A DNA stretch of 10,951 nt from Amoebophrya sp. AT5.2 (lineage: Eukaryota; Sar; Dinophyceae; Syndiniales; Amoebophryaceae), in the NCBI GenBank assembly GCA_005223375.1, contig RXOD01006212.1, forward strand, positions 1 to 10,951. The letters are read 5' to 3'. How positions within the stretch are numbered: position 1 is the first letter of the stretch; each line of letters starts with the position of its first letter. The notes beneath the pieces are model-generated. The model saw nothing but the letters and a program-made list of their open reading frames with translations, was not told the DNA's origin and ran no database searches. This document shows, in pieces, positions 7,401 to 10,951 of this stretch. Both the position numbers and the translations under genes were made by a program.

Positions 7401-9567
7401 AATGTGCCGGACTTTCTCAAGAGCAGCCGCACCGCGGCGACACGTCCGGAAAACAGCAGTGCAGCCACCGCGTCGACTGCGAAGAGTTCCTCCACGACTT
7501 CCCGCGTCGTCGGAGGACCAAGTGCTAGCGCCACGGATACGCCTGCGATAGCTGCTCTGAAGACGGCCCGTGGATCAACAACCTCGCGCGCCGGTGGGGG
7601 CCATTCGAGCACGAAGAATGATCTTTTGGGCACAGCCATCAATTACGCGACGAGAAGCTGCAACCGCAAAACGACTGCGGCGGGCGCAGGAGGCGCGGGA
7701 GCGGACCAGAAATGCAACAACGACTCGCGGTCACCCGAGAAAACAAGCGCAGGCAAGAAAATGTCAAACTCGGCAGAAAAACGCCTCGGTTATTCAGCGC
7801 GGAAGAGGCAGATACTGCGCGAGGAAGCGGAACCGCTTGTGCTGGATGCAGCACTCGCGAACTTCTCAGTAACTACTGCTTGTGTCCAACTGCAAAATGT
7901 AGAGCTGTCAAGCCATGAGGGTATGTTCACGCAGCAGCAAATTATGGTAAGAAAGTCGATCTTCACTTCAGGCGTCCGACACGGACTACCATTCGTCTCT
8001 GGAGGAGGAGCACACTTCCGACGCTGGTGAGGCCGTGAAAGCCGACACCGCATGCGGAAATGCTCCGATGGTAGTCATACGCTCGTTTACATGAACTTGT
8101 GACTGAGGACATCATCCGTATGGTATTAATTCGTCACGTTCTCGTTCGAAAGTAAACGTCGATGCAAAATTGAGATTTGCATCTTCTCCAGCGCCGCGGA
8201 AGCAACAAAGAGAACGAAACGCCTCCTTCGAAGCTGGCAAACAAACAGCAGAAGAGCAAGACCATTGCCGTCAATGTAGAGCAAAAAACTACCGTCGGCA
8301 AACTACCGCTCACCGGAAATTCTCCCGCCACGAGCTCCAAGAATGTGGACGGCAGCCGCAACAGTTTTTCCTCGCCCAACGCGTTGCTCTCATCTCGCTC
8401 CGGCAAGGGCCCTCCGAGCAAAATGGCGCTGGCGCTGCAGGACAAAATGGTAGGAATCGTAGATGAGTTGTGCTTGTACGAGATAAATTCGGCATCGGTT
8501 TCCTTTTTATTTTCTTGCCACCACCACGACGGACCGCACACGGTATTAGTTGTACTGTGTTACATCAAAAGAAAAACTTCATCTCTACCGCAGCTCGCAA
8601 TGGAGTGCAAACACGAGACGGATCTGGTTCTGCCTGCGCCCGATCCCTGGCTCGTTTCCCACGCTGCGAAAACCGTGAAGCCGTTCTTTCAGTCCCTTGG
8701 TATCAAGGAAGCGAATCCGAAGCTGGTTGCGCGAGTGGTCGAGTTTTGGCGCTCGCCCGCGTTTGCGATACCGGGGTGGCGCACGAAGGGCGTGGATTTC
8801 GACGAACTGGGCACCGCGACCCTGCTGGAGGCGTTGGCGGAAACCCTGAAGCGGGAAGTGGCGCTGCCGCTCGATCGAATGCTGCTGGAGAGTGACGAGT
8901 TTCGGGAAGACACGTACTATACTGTAGTACTAAGCTTCATGACATAGTCACCTTAGCCGATATGCATGGCACACGCTCACCGAAACACTACAGATTTCCA
9001 GTGAGCGAGTGCTTCGACTACGTCAGCAAGCTCGGAGTGGGAGGCCGCACTTGTTCGTCGACGGCCGGAGCTCGAATATGCGGGGAATTTGCTGATGTCG
9101 TGCACGAGCTGGTTAACGCAAGCCACGAGCAGACAGTTGCAGCTTCCCAGCAAAGCGACAAGAGCGGCTTGAGTAGCCCTGGTCGTGGAAGCAGAGGACA
9201 AAGCAGGGTCCGGGCGGGAGAGGGGGCCTCTACCACACCAGGAATAACAGCTGGGGAACAATGCGCAGCTGCAGAGGCAGCAGTAGCAGCAGCAGCAGCA
9301 GCCGCCTCCAGCTGCGCGGCTACGCCACCGCCGCGCACGTCCCTTCCCCAGGTGGTTCGCATTCTCACCGCGATCGTGGGCAACATTGGGCGCGGAGCGT
9401 TCGATGCGTTCGGACGCGCAAACGCGGCCGCCTGCGCCCACCGAATGGTGCCCTATTTTCTGTTTTTCTCCGTGAACATCGAAAACAGCAAGTGCAACGC
9501 GCACCCGACCTCCTCCGAGGCACAGTTCCGCAAGTCGGAGTTCCAAATCGCTATGGACGGACCATAG
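4424..9567 (+). CDS. Large low-complexity multi-exon protein of unknown family, probably the N-terminal part of an exonuclease gene
   Basis: Proposed exons are 4424-5752, 6001-6719, 6809-7868, 7972-8070, 8192-8449, 8594-8913 and 8994-9567, joined by GT-AG introns whose phases match throughout (about 1452 residues to the TAG). ATG 4424 is the first in-frame Met after a TGA at 4412. The first 415 or so residues are His/Pro/Gly/Ala/Gln-rich with a Q6 run. A helical-looking segment spans the first junction (VTRALLHMLQEANPFGGIHE joined to EAERNAVVHNIL). Ser/Gly and Lys/Ser/Thr-rich linkers follow. Exon 6 (DPWLVSHAAKTVKPFFQSLG, TLLEALAETLKREV) and exon 7 (FDYVSKLG, FADVVHELVN, VVRILTAIVGNIGRGAFDAF) look alpha-helical, with an Ala-rich insert around 9270-9310. 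No catalytic motif or transmembrane segment is clear. The donor of exon 3 is uncertain: 7869 fits phase and the drop in GC3, but 7899 and 7947 are also in phase. The gene probably continues into the exonuclease exon at 10063. No function can be given from this part alone. Confidence 0.65.
5144..5222 (+). repeat. CAG run and LQNAA-coding direct repeat in exon 1
   Basis: A CAG run near 5144-5162 encodes a polyglutamine stretch. It is followed by two exact copies of CTGCAAAACGCGGCG at 5174-5188 and 5204-5218, 30 bp apart and in frame, each encoding LQNAA. This is likely to be replication slippage within a low-complexity coding region. Confidence 0.6.
5753..6000 (+). other. Intron 1 of the large gene
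   Basis: A 248-bp phase-0 intron starts GTACTTCC and ends TTTTCAG. It joins NPFGGIHE to EAERNAVVHNIL. All three frames contain stops or lose coding character here. Its start resembles that of TPS intron 4 (GTACTTGC). Confidence 0.65.
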
Positions 9568-10062
9568 CTGGTAAGTGACCAACTCACTGGTACTTTTCTT
9601 AAGTGGCAGCGGGCACGGTAGGGCGCACTGATCCGTCCGGCGCGAAGGGGCCTGGGACGGTTTTTGCAATGGGCCCCATTTTGGCGAGACTAGGGGGCGA
9701 CTTCGGAGCGAAGGCGAGCCGATTCGCGAGGTGTCGCTCGCACGCCGGCGGGAGGCGAGAGCCATTGGAAGGTAGACGGAGGTCGTGGAAAGGCCGTGAG
9801 TAGAATCGCGATAGAGGCTCCTGAAAGCCGTGCAAAAGAGGCCGCCCCTTAGGTAGGCTGTGGACCTATTTTCGGCTCTAGGGTGCAGAGGCGCCAAGCC
9901 TGACGACCGCGCAGCGCCACCGCCCTGCTCCATAGCTGGAGACCTCTTTCCAGGATCGATCTTCGCAAGGGATCCCGATCATGCCCTGGCGCCAATGAAT
10001 CTCCACAACTGCCACTAGTGGTAAAAGTGGCACCCGCCACCTCCAGCTGGTTTTTCCATAAG
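9540..10062 (+). repeat. Noncoding stretch, probably an introner-like intron before the exonuclease exon
   Basis: Coding signal stops at the TAG at 9565-9567 and resumes at about 10063. Two pieces of a subterminal inverted repeat bracket the stretch: ACTTTT (9592-9597) and AGTGGCAG (9602-9609) pair with AAAAGT (10023-10028) and CTGCCACT (10009-10016). AGCTGGT occurs at 9566-9572, 10045-10051 and 10065-10071, possible target-duplication footprints. A good donor consensus (GTAAGTG) sits at 9571, but the coding frame is closed just before it. Phase-compatible GT-AG pairs with the acceptor at 10062 exist at donors 9525, 9534 and 9540. The feature start uses the last of these as a guess. Confidence 0.45.
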
Positions 10063-10879
10063 CGAGCTGGTGGAGACGTACGCGCAGCTGCTGGACCTCC
10101 TGCAGAAAATGGAGGGGGTCCAAGTGATCGGCGTCGATTTCGAGGGCGTGAAACTGTGCCGCGACGGCGAAATGTGCCTGATGCAGGTAGTCCTGGACAG
10201 CAATCCGGTGCGGGTCTTCGTGATCGACATCCATGTGCTCGGGAAAACCGCGTTCACCTTGTCCGTGCGGCGAAAGGGCTCCGGTGCGGGGGCGGGTGGC
10301 GAGAAATCCGCTGAAGAGCAGGAGGACTCCGACGCGTTTTTGGGGAAGGTGAAATCGAAATGCGCAGCGGGAGACAAACGCGATTCTTGTGAACCCAGCA
10401 GGTGTAGTGCAACGACGTCCACTCCCGTCGCTGGGGCGAAGAGAAGTGCTGGGGGCGACGATCAGGCGGAGCAAGGGGCACACCGCGACGATCTGCCGTC
10501 GAGTGAAGTTGCCGACGCTCTTCCCCCCTGCAGGAAAGAAGAAACCGCGCCGACACGGCGAGCGCAAAGTGTGGAAAGAACGTCCGCAAAAAATACCCCG
10601 GCCGAGAAGATCCGCCCGGCAGGAACATCCGCCCTGACGCAGCAGCCGCGCTCCCCCGACCCCAGCATCATACCCGCGGAAAATAAACCCGGGCATACGC
10701 CTCAGCCCCCCTCAGACCACCTCCAACACGAACTCCCTCAGACCACCGAGCCGGATCCGCTGATATCTTTGAAGCGCGTGCTCGAGTCGCCGTGGATTAC
10801 GAAGTCGTGGTTCGACTGCCGCAACGACTGCGACTCGTTGTGGGCTCAGTTCGGCATCCTCCCCAAGCGGGTGTTCGAT
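10063..10879 (+). CDS. EXD1/Egalitarian-like DEDD 3'-5' exonuclease domain exon (partial, continues beyond window)
   Basis: The translation carries the N-terminal half of an RNase D-type 3'-5' exonuclease fold, which degrades or binds RNA using two metal ions. Motif I is VIGVDFEGVKLCRDGEMCLM, with D at 10136 and E at 10142. A strand VRVFVIDIHVLGKTAF follows, and motif II is SWFDCRNDCDSLWAQFGILP, with Asp at 10814, 10826 and 10832. The order and the R-x-G-x-x-C-x-x-Q signature match the EXD1/Egalitarian group. Motif III should lie in the next exon: a GT at 10880 after VFD gives a natural donor, and the remaining open frame to 10936 is probably intron. Between motifs I and II sits an insert of about 155 residues, Ser/Pro/Lys/Glu-rich, of low complexity. 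The open frame begins after a TAA at 10022. The first ATG is inside the domain, so this is an internal exon, probably of the gene at 4424-9567. The acceptor at 10062 (ATAAG) is preferred; 10046 is an alternative. Confidence 0.8.
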
Positions 10880-10951
10880 GTTTATGCTTGCGGATCTTGT
10901 CCACGTGGGCAACTCCCCTCAGCGCGCGAAAAATAACTTATTAAATCTAGC

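Noticed and set aside
7947..7971. A 25-nt GT-AG intron (GTAAGA...TTCAG)
   Set aside because: It is in phase, but too short to be likely. A 103-bp intron starting at 7869 shares the acceptor, keeps phase and matches the fall in GC3.
9448..9488. A 41-nt GT-AG intron in exon 7
   Set aside because: Retaining the sequence keeps strong GC3 coding character in the same frame on both sides, whereas splicing would shift into a frame with poor codon use.
9676..9685. Second spliced-leader remnant (CCATTTTGGC)
   Set aside because: Only 10 bases match and neither flank continues the leader, so chance is adequate.
9878..10696. 272-codon minus-strand ORF
   Set aside because: It is antisense to the exonuclease exon, where the + strand carries clear DEDD motifs and codon bias.

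Overview
The window looks like nuclear DNA of an alveolate, most likely a dinoflagellate. The strongest clue is a 19-base exact match at 1230-1248 to the dinoflagellate spliced-leader (SL) sequence. It is supported by many spliceosomal introns with AG|G acceptors and by GC-rich third codon positions in exons set against AT-richer introns. Several introns look like mobile introner-type elements, which would fit a Syndiniales parasite such as Amoebophrya or another introner-rich dinoflagellate. The species is an inference. All supported genes are on the + strand. No rRNA, tRNA, CRISPR array or prokaryotic operon was seen. || Region 1 (1-3022) is the 3' part of a trehalose-6-phosphate synthase/phosphatase gene in five visible exons: 355-525, 875-1197, 1710-1830, 1974-2353 and 2476-3022. 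All junctions are GT-AG and phase-consistent. The exons give the end of the synthase half, then a complete HAD phosphatase domain, then a glycine-rich tail. The first Mg/nucleophile motif reads D-N-E-G-T instead of D-x-D-G-T. The first two introns share sequence blocks and look like copies of one element. The third intron carries an insertion of about 372 bp that begins with the relict SL and is flanked by a perfect 20-bp direct repeat. || Region 2 (3023-4423) is intergenic or untranslated sequence, with one weak 145-codon ORF and a pyrimidine-rich tract just upstream of the next gene. || Region 3 (4424-9567) is a large gene in seven exons. A long His/Pro/Gly/Ala/Gln-rich N-terminus is followed by Ser/Gly/Lys-rich linkers and short helical segments that I do not recognise as a family. 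|| Region 4 (9568-10951) holds about 495 bp of noncoding DNA with subterminal inverted repeats, then an exon (about 10063-10879) encoding an EXD1/Egalitarian-like DEDD 3'-5' exonuclease domain. That exon has no credible start codon of its own, so it is probably a downstream exon of the Region 3 gene. An in-frame TAG at 9565-9567 complicates this, so the two are listed separately. The gene runs off the right edge of the window.
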